Origin: Fibrobacterota bacterium
GTDB lineage: Bacteria; Fibrobacterota; Fibrobacteria; UBA11236
DNA length: 64,000 bases
Direction: 5' to 3'
Assembly: GCA_019509785.1 (NCBI GenBank)
Contig: JAEKLQ010000038.1
Location: 45,294 to 109,293 of the forward strand
Shown: positions 8,225-16,204 of the stretch, piece by piece
Layout of the letters: every line of letters begins with the position of its first letter
How positions within the stretch are numbered: position 1 is the stretch's first letter
Translations under genes and position numbers: made by a program
The notes under the pieces: generated by a model
Database searches by the model: none
What the model saw: only the letters and a program-made list of their open reading frames with translations
What the model was told of the DNA's origin: nothing

Positions 8225-9562
8225 ATGCCAGCTGCGACGGAGCCTAGCATGGGCCGATACCGTCCCCACGACCTAATCTACCTTCCCAGCATCATCCGCT
8301 TCGTTTTCCTCTATGTTTTCGAATTCCTGGCCTGCCTGCCCGCCCTTTTCCGGTTACGCGCCCGTTACCGCCAGATCAAAGCCCGGCCTCCGGCCGAACC
8401 CATGGTCGCCTGCGTCGGCGACAACCTGGACGAGGTGAACGGCATCGCCCTTTCGCTGAGGATCATGGTGCGGGAACTGCGCTTGAAAGGCCATCAGGCC
8501 TTCGTCTTCGGCGCGGCCTTCCATACCCGGCCGCCCCGCCGCGATGGGCCGGACGGGTGCGTGGTGATGGCCTCCGGGCGGTTCTCCGTGGATCAAGCGG
8601 GTTACCCGGCCAGCGAAGTCGCCATGCTGAAGCTCGACCGCTTCATCGAGTTCCTGTATAACCATCCCGTGGATGTCATCGAGTTCCAGACCCCGGGCAC
8701 GGTCGCGGTGCAATGCCTGATCGTCGCCAAGGCGGCGGGCATCAAGACCCTCAGCCATTACCGCACCGACATCCCGACCTATTCGCGCCTATTGGTGAAG
8801 AACCGGTTGGGCGTGTGGTGCATCAACACCTGGACGATGTGGATGACGCGGTTAATGGGCCCCGTCATCGTTCCCTCGGAAGCCTACCGCGCCAAGGTGG
8901 CCGCGCTGGGTGTCCCGCTGGAGCGGATCTATAAGCTGCCCCGGGGGGTGGACTTTTCGAATTTCCATCCCGACAAGGCCCGCAACGGGGCGTGGCGCCG
9001 TTTCGGCCTGCCCGAATCCGGCCTACGGCTGATCTACGTGGGCCGCGTTTCCAAAGAGAAGAACCTGGACGCCCTGGCGGACGTCTTCCCCTCCTTGGCC
9101 GGACGTATCCCGGGCGTTACCCTCGCCATCGTGGGCGAAGGGCCTTATCGCGTCGGCCTGGCCGCCCGCTTCGCCGGCCGGAATGACGTGCATTTCACCG
9201 GGGTGGTGCAGGGCGAGGATCTCGCCGGCATATTCGCCTCCGCCGATCTGCTGGTCTTCCCCAGCCTGACCGATACCTTCGGCAATAGCGTGGTGGAAGC
9301 CCTGGCTTCGGGCGTGCCTTGCATAACCTCCAATGAAGGCGGACCGCAGGAAATCATCATCGCGGGCGAGTGCGGCCTCGTATTCGATCCGAAACTCCCG
9401 GGCGATTTGGAAGAGAAGATATTCACCCTGGCCTCCGATCCCGAACGCCTCCAAGCCTTCAAAGCCAAAGCCCGGGTGCGGGCCCTGGAATTCACCTACG
9501 ACCGATCCGCCGACGCCTTCTGGGATTTCTACCGGAAGTACCATCGCAATCAAATCCCCTAA
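8225..9562 (+). CDS. GT4 family glycosyltransferase, mannosyltransferase-like
   Basis: A 445-residue GT-B enzyme divergent from the preceding GT4. Start chosen at 8225, preceded by GGGGGA at 4 nt; ATGs at 8189 and 8249 are alternatives. A hydrophobic segment near residues 22-45 (FVFLYVFEFLACLPALF) may anchor it to the membrane. The N-terminal domain has the VNGIALSLR loop. The C-terminal domain has YVGRVSKEKNLDAL, LPRGVDFSNF, and PSLTDTFGNSVVEALASGVP with the E-x7-E type motif. These resemble GDP-mannose-dependent alpha-mannosyltransferases acting on glycolipids, but donor specificity is inferred only from likeness. Confidence 0.78.
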   Translation: MPAATEPSMGRYRPHDLIYLPSIIRFVFLYVFEFLACLPALFRLRARYRQIKARPPAEPMVACVGDNLDEVNGIALSLRIMVRELRLKGHQAFVFGAAFHTRPPRRDGPDGCVVMASGRFSVDQAGYPASEVAMLKLDRFIEFLYNHPVDVIEFQTPGTVAVQCLIVAKAAGIKTLSHYRTDIPTYSRLLVKNRLGVWCINTWTMWMTRLMGPVIVPSEAYRAKVAALGVPLERIYKLPRGVDFSNFHPDKARNGAWRRFGLPESGLRLIYVGRVSKEKNLDALADVFPSLAGRIPGVTLAIVGEGPYRVGLAARFAGRNDVHFTGVVQGEDLAGIFASADLLVFPSLTDTFGNSVVEALASGVPCITSNEGGPQEIIIAGECGLVFDPKLPGDLEEKIFTLASDPERLQAFKAKARVRALEFTYDRSADAFWDFYRKYHRNQIP

Positions 9563-9571
9563 AGGAGCAGC

Positions 9572-9868
9572 ATGTTCGTCCACGCCGTTTATTTTTGGCT
9601 TAAGCCCGATCTCTCTCCCGCCCAGGTCCGTCAATTCGAAGAACTGGCCACGGCCATGTCCAAGGCGCCTACAGTGCGGAATCTATGGCTGGGCAAGCCG
9701 GCGGCCACGAATCGGCCGGTCATCGAACGCAGCTATTCCTACGCCTTGACGGTCGTGTTCGACGATGCCGCGGGCGAGGCGGCGTATCAGACGCATGCCA
9801 CCCACGATACCTTCCGGGAAAAGTGCGGTTCCTTCTGGAGCCGGGTTCAGATCTTCGATTCGATCTAA
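9572..9868 (+). CDS. Dabb family (stress-responsive A/B barrel) protein
   Basis: A 98-residue protein with a perfect ribosome site (AAAGGAG, 4 nt before the ATG) and only 9 nt after the glycosyltransferase stop. The sequence starts MFVHAVYFWLKPDLS and contains HDTFREKCGSFWSRVQIFDS at the end, the pattern of the Dabb ferredoxin-like dimeric barrel. Dabb proteins include plant stress proteins and small cyclases, but most bacterial members have no known function. Its place at the end of the glycosyltransferase message is the only contextual hint. Confidence 0.75.
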   Translation: MFVHAVYFWLKPDLSPAQVRQFEELATAMSKAPTVRNLWLGKPAATNRPVIERSYSYALTVVFDDAAGEAAYQTHATHDTFREKCGSFWSRVQIFDSI

Positions 9869-9881
9869 GGCCGGAGGCCCG

Positions 9882-10595
9882 TCACGATAAGGCCGAACAA
9901 GTGGCGATGAAAGACGCTTCCGCGATTTCGGCGACCGTACCCAGGGTCTGCACGGTCAGGCCTTCCATGCGGCGGTTGAGGAAGCGATAGGTCGCGATCA
10001 TCAGCGCGAAATAGGTCGCGGTCAGGATGGCCGCCGCCTGCCAGGGAAACAAGGCCATACAGCAAATGAGCGCGCCGGTGAACAGCAAGGCCCTGATCTG
10101 CCGCCGCCGCACGTCCGGGTCCTTGCGGCCATGCCTGGTTTCCAGCCGATGCCGGCTGAAGATGATGCCCATGGCCTGAGAGCTGCGGCCCAGGATGGGC
10201 GCTAGCAAGACCGCGAAGGGCTGCCAGTCGGGGCGCATGTGGGCCAACCCGTTCGCCTTCACGAATATCAGCAGGACCACGGCGGCGATGCCGCGCCAAT
10301 GGTATTCGGGCTTGGGGGCGAATCCCGATCCCGGGAAGGTGCGCCGGCCGTCGACCAGCTCGGCCACGGCGCGCAAGTGGATGCCGCCGGTCATGGATTC
10401 CAGCACCGCGATGGTGGCCAGGCAGGCCAGGTAGATGGGCATCAGGGCCTTGAAGGCCAGGAAAACCAGGACCAGCACGCTGCCCATTCCCGCGCCCACC
10501 AGCGGGAAGAAATGCACCGACCGGTTCAAGGGGATATGCTTCTTGAACGGGATCGGCAGAACCGTCAGGTAACTCAGGGCGTTGCTGAGGCTCAT
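9882..10595 (-). CDS. Divergent CobS-like membrane transferase
   Basis: A 237-residue protein with about six hydrophobic segments. The N-terminus (LSYLTVLPIP, then HFFPLVGAGMG) and the C-terminal MEGLTVQTLGTVAEIAEASF block are those of adenosylcobinamide-GDP ribazoletransferase (CobS), which finishes cobalamin assembly in the membrane. However, the signature usually reading HLDGLADTADG is HLRAVAELVDG here, and the usual GDTLGA is VQTLGT. Two acidic residues normally conserved are thus missing. There are no other cobalamin genes nearby. It may be an altered CobS-fold enzyme rather than a true CobS, so no gene symbol is given. It ends 13 bp from the convergent Dabb gene and starts just after rnr. 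Confidence 0.65.
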   Translation of the reverse strand: MSLSNALSYLTVLPIPFKKHIPLNRSVHFFPLVGAGMGSVLVLVFLAFKALMPIYLACLATIAVLESMTGGIHLRAVAELVDGRRTFPGSGFAPKPEYHWRGIAAVVLLIFVKANGLAHMRPDWQPFAVLLAPILGRSSQAMGIIFSRHRLETRHGRKDPDVRRRQIRALLFTGALICCMALFPWQAAAILTATYFALMIATYRFLNRRMEGLTVQTLGTVAEIAEASFIATCSALS

Positions 10596-10614
10596 GGGCG
10601 CATGTCGTTCGAGG

Positions 10615-12963
10615 TCATGCGCGGCCGAGGAAATCGAAATCGACCTGGCCGCTGAAGGGATCGGAGCGATCCAATCTTACTCGCACCTTGTCGCCCAGTT
10701 CGAAGCGCTGCCGAGTGCGCCGGCCCACCAAGTGGCCCGTCTCTTCGTCCTTCTGGTAGAAGTCGTCCCGCAGGGCGCGGACGGGGATCAACCCTTCGCC
10801 CATGGGGTCCTTCAGGGAGACGAAGATGCCGAAGTTCTCCAGGCCGCTCACCTCGCCCGTGAATTCATGCCCCACGAATCCGCGCAGCACCCATGCGGTC
10901 GCCGTCTTGAGGGAGCGGCGCTCGACTTTCATGACCGCGATTTCCCGCTCGGAGATCTTCTCGGCCACGTCCCGCGCCAGGGTTTTCAGATGCTTGTGGA
11001 CGCGTTGCCCGCGCACGTGGGCCTTGATGACGCGATGGGTCCAAAGGTCGGCGTAGCGGCGGATGGGCGAAGTGAAATGCGCGTAATGCAACCAGCCGAG
11101 CGCGAAATGGCCGAGCGGATCGGCGCTGTACTGCGCCTTTTTCATGCTCTGCAGGATCTTGCGCTGCACCGCCGGCGGCAGGGCGCCGCCTTCCCGGCCC
11201 AGCATGCGGATGAAGAATTTCTGGATGGCGGGATTGAGGTTGCCGCGCGTGGCCGCCATCTTGTCGAATACCTCGGCCATGCCCTTGTCCTTATGGGCTT
11301 GGCCCTGGCTGGCCCACAGCTCGGCCACCACGTCCAGATCGGGCTGTTCATGCACGCGGAACAGGCCCGGCAACTTGTGCTTGGTCAGGAACATGGCCGT
11401 GGCCTGGTTGGCCAATAGCATGCATTCCTCGATCCAGGAATGGGAGGCATGGCGCACGGCGGGATAGATGCGGAACGGCGCCCCGTCCTTCATCTCCACC
11501 TTGGGCTCGGGGAACTGGAAATCGATGAAGCCGTCCTGGCGGCGCCGGGCGAGGAGCACGGCGGTGAACTCGTCCAATTCCTTGAGGAACGGGTCGCCGG
11601 CTTCGCGGGCGGCCTGCGCCTCCTCGTAGCTATAGAAATGCTCCACGCGGATGAAGGACTCGACGAAGTCGAATTTCTTGAGCGACCCGTCGTGGGCGAC
11701 TTCCATCATGCAGCTGAACGCCAGGCGTTCACGGCCTTCCAGGAGGCTGCACAAATCGGAAGACAGGCGTTGCGGCAGCATGGGCGCGGCGGTCCACGGT
11801 AGGTACTGGGTGAAGGCGCGCTCCAGGGCTTCGTGGTCGAGGGCCGTATCAGGCCCCACGTATTCGGCCACGTCGGCGATATGCACGCCCAGCAGCCAGG
11901 TCCCGTCCTTGCGGCGTTGCAGCGAGATGGCGTCGTCGTGATCCTTCGCCGTGGAAGGATCGATGGTGATGATGTGCAGATCCCGGTAGTCCGTCCGGTT
12001 CTCCAGCATTTCCCAAACGGGTTCGGGGAAAGAACCCGCGTCTTGCAACGCCTTCTTGGGATAGCCGTGGGGAAGATGGTTTTCATGGAAGAATTGCTTG
12101 GATACTTCGGCGAAGGAGATCTCTTCCTCGAGGGTGGCGACCACGCGCCCGATACGCTCGCTGCCGTCTTCCTCAAGGATGCGCGCGCTGACGATGTCCC
12201 CGGCCTTGGCGCCGCCCAGGTTCTTGCGCGGAATGAGGATCAGATCCTCGTCGGAGCCGGGACGGCCGCCTTGCGAAGGTTTTACGAAATGGAAGCCGCC
12301 TTGGCGGATGAGTTTGCCTTTGACGAGGCCGGCATCGCCCTCCTCGCGCCCGCCTTTGCCGAATGCCCCGCGGGCCCCCGCGCCCGTACGGCGCTTGGAC
12401 TTATCGAAATCCCCGTCGCGGTTTTCCCGGAACCCACCCTTGGGGCCGCCCCTGGGCAGGAAACGGCTGGCCGCGCCCTTGGGGCCGCCGGTCTTGGAGC
12501 CGCCGAACTTGGGCCGCCCACGCGAGTCCAGGCCGGGGGCCCGCCGTGCGCCGGGTTCCGCATTTGCCGCGTTCCCTCCGCGCCCCGCGTCTGCGGCGCC
12601 CGCCTCTTCGTCGGTAGCGCCGCGCACTTCGCTATCCGAATCGTACACGATCTTGCCGTCCCCATCCGTCAAGGATTCCGGGAGGACCTGCGCGGTATCC
12701 CGGGCCTTGCGCGCGCGCCGCGACACCCCCGTCGCTTCGTTTTCCTCGGCCACGAACTTGCGGCCCTTCACGCGGCGCACCATGCCGGAGTCTACCAGGA
12801 TTTTTAGTTGGACTTGGAACTCCCGGGAACGATCCCGCGGGACCTCGAAGAATTCCTCCAGGGCCGGCAGGCTTTGGGGCCGGCGGCCTTGGGAACGCAG
12901 TCGCTCGAGGATGGAGTTCCCCTCGGGGATGCCGCGGACGGGACGGGACTTTTCCTTGGGCAT
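10615..12963 (-). CDS. rnr: Ribonuclease R
   Basis: A 782-residue 3'-5' exoribonuclease. The N-terminus (residues 15-75) is a winged-helix/OB RNase II N domain. The RNB catalytic domain starts near residue 330 with IDPSTAKDHDDAIS, which carries the conserved Asp cluster binding two Mg ions, followed by LGVHIADVAEYV. SPIRRYADLWTHR near residue 630 is the canonical RNB C-terminal motif, and the last 90 residues (VLRGFVGHEFTGEVSGLENFG) form an S1 RNA-binding domain. Between residues 85 and 215 there is a Gly/Arg/Lys-rich low-complexity linker not usual in the family. The gene degrades structured RNA in the cytoplasm. It stands upstream of the CobS-like gene by 19 bp. Confidence 0.92.
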   Translation of the reverse strand: MPKEKSRPVRGIPEGNSILERLRSQGRRPQSLPALEEFFEVPRDRSREFQVQLKILVDSGMVRRVKGRKFVAEENEATGVSRRARKARDTAQVLPESLTDGDGKIVYDSDSEVRGATDEEAGAADAGRGGNAANAEPGARRAPGLDSRGRPKFGGSKTGGPKGAASRFLPRGGPKGGFRENRDGDFDKSKRRTGAGARGAFGKGGREEGDAGLVKGKLIRQGGFHFVKPSQGGRPGSDEDLILIPRKNLGGAKAGDIVSARILEEDGSERIGRVVATLEEEISFAEVSKQFFHENHLPHGYPKKALQDAGSFPEPVWEMLENRTDYRDLHIITIDPSTAKDHDDAISLQRRKDGTWLLGVHIADVAEYVGPDTALDHEALERAFTQYLPWTAAPMLPQRLSSDLCSLLEGRERLAFSCMMEVAHDGSLKKFDFVESFIRVEHFYSYEEAQAAREAGDPFLKELDEFTAVLLARRRQDGFIDFQFPEPKVEMKDGAPFRIYPAVRHASHSWIEECMLLANQATAMFLTKHKLPGLFRVHEQPDLDVVAELWASQGQAHKDKGMAEVFDKMAATRGNLNPAIQKFFIRMLGREGGALPPAVQRKILQSMKKAQYSADPLGHFALGWLHYAHFTSPIRRYADLWTHRVIKAHVRGQRVHKHLKTLARDVAEKISEREIAVMKVERRSLKTATAWVLRGFVGHEFTGEVSGLENFGIFVSLKDPMGEGLIPVRALRDDFYQKDEETGHLVGRRTRQRFELGDKVRVRLDRSDPFSGQVDFDFLGRA

Positions 12964-13007
12964 GCTTCAGCGGCCTCCGGTGCGGGTGCGCGCCCCGGGG
13001 CGCGAGG

Positions 13008-13346
13008 TCATTTGACTCCGGCCTTGCTGCGCTCGTACTTGAGGATAGGATCGCATTTGCCGGGGAATTTTACCGTGATCTTATCGGCGCAACCCGTGGC
13101 GGTAAGGTTGGGGCAGGTGAGGCAGACGTTTTCGAACCATTCCTGGGAAATCCCCGGGGGCGGATCGTTCGACTTGCGCTTCCCGCCGGAGCCGCCCATC
13201 TCCAAGTGGTCGAGCTTGGTGATGATCCCCTTGCAGACGGTGACCAATTGGTTCACGGATTGCGGCGGTAATTGCATGCTGGCTTGCTGCAGGTACATCT
13301 GCAAGGCCTGCGCCACGAGGTCCTTCTCTTCTTCCGATAATCCCAT
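13008..13346 (-). CDS. Small Cys-containing cytoplasmic protein, unknown
   Basis: A 112-residue protein read from the ATG at 13346, which has AAGGCGGG about 4 nt upstream; an earlier in-frame ATG at 13382 lacks a good site. The N-terminal half is helical (SEEEKDLVAQALQMYLQQ), followed by a Gly/Ser/Lys linker and a C-terminal part with four cysteines arranged C-x2-C-x7-C and a later lone Cys, which could hold a metal ion. No family recognised. It lies 45 bp upstream of rnr on the same strand, so a shared message is possible. Confidence 0.6.
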   Translation of the reverse strand: MGLSEEEKDLVAQALQMYLQQASMQLPPQSVNQLVTVCKGIITKLDHLEMGGSGGKRKSNDPPPGISQEWFENVCLTCPNLTATGCADKITVKFPGKCDPILKYERSKAGVK

Positions 13347-13436
13347 TTTCCCGCCTTGATCGCGCTCCGGCGATCGGATCAATGTAAAAATTTACCCGGC
13401 GAGTCGGACCGGGGCAGGAGGCATCCTGGAGACCAT

Positions 13437-13478
13437 GGCGCGCCAATGTAGCGCCCGGCGGAGCGCCAATGGAGCGCC
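13437..13478. repeat. 42-bp GC-rich repeat, copy 1
   Basis: Begins GGCGCGCCAATG and is made of two variants of the unit GGAGCGCCAATGGAGCGCC joined through a CGGC core. It matches copy 2 at 13527 apart from a few substitutions near the middle of the first arm and at the right end. The arms are partly complementary. Confidence 0.7.
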
Positions 13479-13526
13479 ACGGAATGCCAACTAAGTACTG
13501 ACAGAAGGCCAATGAAGCGGACCAGC

Positions 13527-13568
13527 GGCGCGCCAATGGAGCGCCCGGCGGAGCGCCATTGGCGCGCC
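13527..13568. repeat. 42-bp GC-rich repeat, copy 2 (palindromic)
   Basis: Same unit as the copy 90 bp away, but here the outer 13 bases on each side are perfect inverted repeats (GGCGCGCCAATGG and CCATTGGCGCGCC), so it can form a long hairpin or cruciform. It contains two AscI-like GGCGCGCC octamers. Related shorter pieces (AGGCCAATGAAGCGG) lie between the two copies, suggesting an array that has decayed. Confidence 0.7.
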
Positions 13569-13693
13569 AAGACTTTCGGAGGTCCCCCAGAAGCCCTGAA
13601 CCCGTCGCCTCGCATAAGCCTAGGCCGTGCACGTTGCCCGTGGGCAGATCGAATTTCTGCCCCGGACCGTATTGGAAAACGTGGGAAGGGACG

Positions 13694-15997
13694 TCAGGCG
13701 GCCTTGCCGAGGGGCCCGCGATCGGGGTCCGGCGCGATGGGGGCGGCCTTCGCGCCCTTGCCGGCCAAGGCTTCGCGCACCTTGTCCGCCATGGCGGCCA
13801 TGTCGAAGGGTTTTACGAGCACGCCCGCCTCGCCTTTCGCGAGAACCGGCGCCATATCGTATTGATGCTGCCTGCCGGTGCAAAAGAGGATTTTCAAATC
13901 GGGCCGCAGGCGCCAAAGCACGTTGGCGGTATCCAGGCCGTTCATCACGGGCATATCCACGTCGAGCACCACGAGATCGAAATGCAACCCGCTTTCCACT
14001 ATGCGGATGGCCGACGCCCCGTCGGCGGCGGTGGCCGCGGTATAGCCGAGCTCGCCCATGATGCGGGCGGCCATGCGACGGATGACTTCGTCGTCGTCCA
14101 CGAACAGGATTTCGCCTTGGCGGGGTTCCCCCTTGCCGCCGGGCGCCGGGGCCGGGGCCGCCGGCTCGCGGCCTTCCGCTTTGACGGCGGGCTGGAAATA
14201 GAGCTGGAAGCGCGTGCCGATCTTGCGATCGCTATCCACCTCCACGAACCCCTTATGCTGCTTCATGATCGAATCGACGATGGTGAGGCCCAGCCCCGAT
14301 CCGTTTTCCCGCTTGGTGGTATAGAAGGGTTCGAAGATTTGATCGAGCTGATCGAGGGGGATTCCCTCGCCGGTGTCCTGGAGGGTTAGCCGCACCAGTT
14401 CGGGAGCCGTGCAGCCGGCATGCTTTTGGCGGAAAGCCTCGTCCACCGCGAAGCGCTCCACGACCAGGCTCAAGGTGCCGCCGGCTTTCATGGCGTCCCG
14501 GGCGTTCACGCAGATGTTGAGGATTGCCTGTTCCAGTTGGGATCGGTCGGCGGAAATCCAGGTTTCCGCCGGGGGCAACTTCGCCTTCACCTGGATGCGG
14601 CTTTCGAAGGAATGCCCGCACAGGGACACCAGGCTACGGACGATGGCATTCAGATCCAGCGGTTCCATCACGATTTCCGCCCGGCGGGACAAGGCCAATA
14701 GGCGTTTGACCATGGCCGAGGCCCGATCCGCGCAGCCTTCGATGACTTGCAAATCGTCCAGCAATTCCTGGGGCGTAGAATGGCCCTTCTGAAGGCGTTG
14801 GCGCATGAGGGACGATGTGCCGACCATGCCGCCCAAGACGTTATTGAACTCGTGGGCCAGGCCTCCAGCCAAGGTGCCCACGGTTTCCATGCGCTGGGAG
14901 TGGAAGAGTTGATGGTTCAATTCCACGGTACGGGTCACGTCATCGATGCGCAGCGCCACTTCGCCCCGGTTGCGGCGGAACATGGTGAACAGGTTGGCGC
15001 GGTAGTACACCACGTTCCCGTCCTTGCGCTTATAGGGCATGGGCTCGAAGTCCATGCCCGTGGAGGCTTCCACCTGCAGCACGTTCTTGAGGGCGTTGGC
15101 CATGAAATGGTATTCGGGCACGAGTTCCCAGAACACGTTCCCCAGGGCTTCCTCTTCCGCGATCCCGAAGAACTCCTGGGACTTGCCGTTCCAGGTCGTC
15201 ACCGTGCCCAACAAATCCATCCCGATGATGGCCGAAGGCATGGATTCGATGAGGGAGCCGAGCTGGTCCTTCAATTCCCGGATATGTTCAGAAAGCTGGG
15301 TCTGATCGAGCAAGGAGCTGGCGTATCGGCACATGTTCTGGAACAGGTCCCGCTGCTGGCGCGTCCAGCCTTGATCGCTATTGATGCGCTGCACGCAGAA
15401 AAGGGATTTCCCCTGCAAGGTCGTCTCGATGGGGAAAGCCATCGCGGCGCGGCACTCGACCTTGCTCGCCAAATCGAACTCGTCCTCGAGGGCCGCGCGG
15501 AACTCCTCTTCCAGGGAGCTGTACTGGGCATCGGGCACGATGGAAATGGGTTCGGGCCATTCGCAAGTGGTCGGCCCGCCGGGGTGCTTCACCGCCTTCT
15601 GCAGGAACTTGACGAAGGTGCCGGGCGGCGAATTGTCCACGAAGTACGGCAGCGGCAGCCGCTTGATACCCTTATCCACGGCCTCCTGGGAGACGGCCCA
15701 GGTGGGTTTGGGCCCATCGCCGACCAGGATGTAGGAAACCCGATCGGCCTTGAGCTCGATCAGCAATTCCTCCACGATGACGTCCATCAGATCATCGTCG
15801 TCCAGGCGCATGGTGATGCGCTGGACGAAATCCATCAGGCGCTTCTGGTTGCTGAAGTAGAGGGAGTGCTCCAGATCGGTGATCTCGAGCTTGGCGAATA
15901 CGTCCATGAGGGTGGACAATTGCTTGGTCAGGCGCTGGTTCTGCGCTTCCAGCCCGCGCACCCGCGCGTCGACGTCTTCGTCCCAAGGCTTCGGCAT
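13694..15997 (-). CDS. Hybrid histidine kinase with GAF, PAS and receiver domains
   Basis: A 767-residue soluble sensor; the ATG at 15997 is preceded by GAGGATC and avoids a 43-residue Arg/Gly-rich extension. Residues 10-40 look like a coiled coil, 50-235 a GAF-type sensor domain, 240-355 a PAS domain. The HisKA motif GGLAHEFNN places the phosphorylated His at 382. The HATPase has the N box ICVNARDAM (Asn about 497), G1 DTGEGIP (541-547) and a GSGLGL G2 box. A C-terminal receiver starts at 629 with VDDDE and has its phospho-Asp at 679 (VVLDVDMP). No transmembrane helix and no adjacent response regulator, so the signal is probably cytoplasmic and passes through the attached receiver to an unlinked partner. 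Confidence 0.88.
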   Translation of the reverse strand: MPKPWDEDVDARVRGLEAQNQRLTKQLSTLMDVFAKLEITDLEHSLYFSNQKRLMDFVQRITMRLDDDDLMDVIVEELLIELKADRVSYILVGDGPKPTWAVSQEAVDKGIKRLPLPYFVDNSPPGTFVKFLQKAVKHPGGPTTCEWPEPISIVPDAQYSSLEEEFRAALEDEFDLASKVECRAAMAFPIETTLQGKSLFCVQRINSDQGWTRQQRDLFQNMCRYASSLLDQTQLSEHIRELKDQLGSLIESMPSAIIGMDLLGTVTTWNGKSQEFFGIAEEEALGNVFWELVPEYHFMANALKNVLQVEASTGMDFEPMPYKRKDGNVVYYRANLFTMFRRNRGEVALRIDDVTRTVELNHQLFHSQRMETVGTLAGGLAHEFNNVLGGMVGTSSLMRQRLQKGHSTPQELLDDLQVIEGCADRASAMVKRLLALSRRAEIVMEPLDLNAIVRSLVSLCGHSFESRIQVKAKLPPAETWISADRSQLEQAILNICVNARDAMKAGGTLSLVVERFAVDEAFRQKHAGCTAPELVRLTLQDTGEGIPLDQLDQIFEPFYTTKRENGSGLGLTIVDSIMKQHKGFVEVDSDRKIGTRFQLYFQPAVKAEGREPAAPAPAPGGKGEPRQGEILFVDDDEVIRRMAARIMGELGYTAATAADGASAIRIVESGLHFDLVVLDVDMPVMNGLDTANVLWRLRPDLKILFCTGRQHQYDMAPVLAKGEAGVLVKPFDMAAMADKVREALAGKGAKAAPIAPDPDRGPLGKAA

Positions 15998-16204
15998 TGC
16001 TGATCCTCGGCGCGGCGGACCGGACTCATGAGCCGGCCCATCCTCGCCCCCGGTTAAACTTATAAAAGCGCGCGCGAGGGTTAAATCCGTCCCCGGATCG
16101 GCCCGCCGATTTCCCAAGCGCCGCAAACATCCGGGCTTGCGCGCTCCGCTTCGCGCGAAATCTCTATTCCCGCGCCGCCGAAATTCTTAATTTTCCTCGT
16201 TCCG

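Larger units (their letters stand above)
13383..13693. other. Gene-free stretch carrying short GC-rich repeats
   Basis: Between the histidine kinase stop and the small Cys protein there are 311 bases without a credible gene. All six-frame ORFs here translate to degenerate repeats (Gly-Ala-Pro, Trp-Arg-Ser, Glu-Arg-His types), a sign of repeat DNA rather than coding. Two related 42-bp units sit in it (listed separately). A promoter for the downstream gene may exist near 13380-13400 (AT-rich aatgtaaaaattta), but no clear -35 was found. Confidence 0.6.

Noticed and set aside
13081..13632. 183-residue minus-strand frame and nearby frames across the repeat region
   Set aside because: Their translations are degenerate repeats (GAP, WRS, ERH) that simply read the DNA repeat; no start context or conserved domain.
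13383..13693. Repeat array as a CRISPR
   Set aside because: The units are palindromic, variable and separated by related rather than unique spacers, and there are no cas genes.
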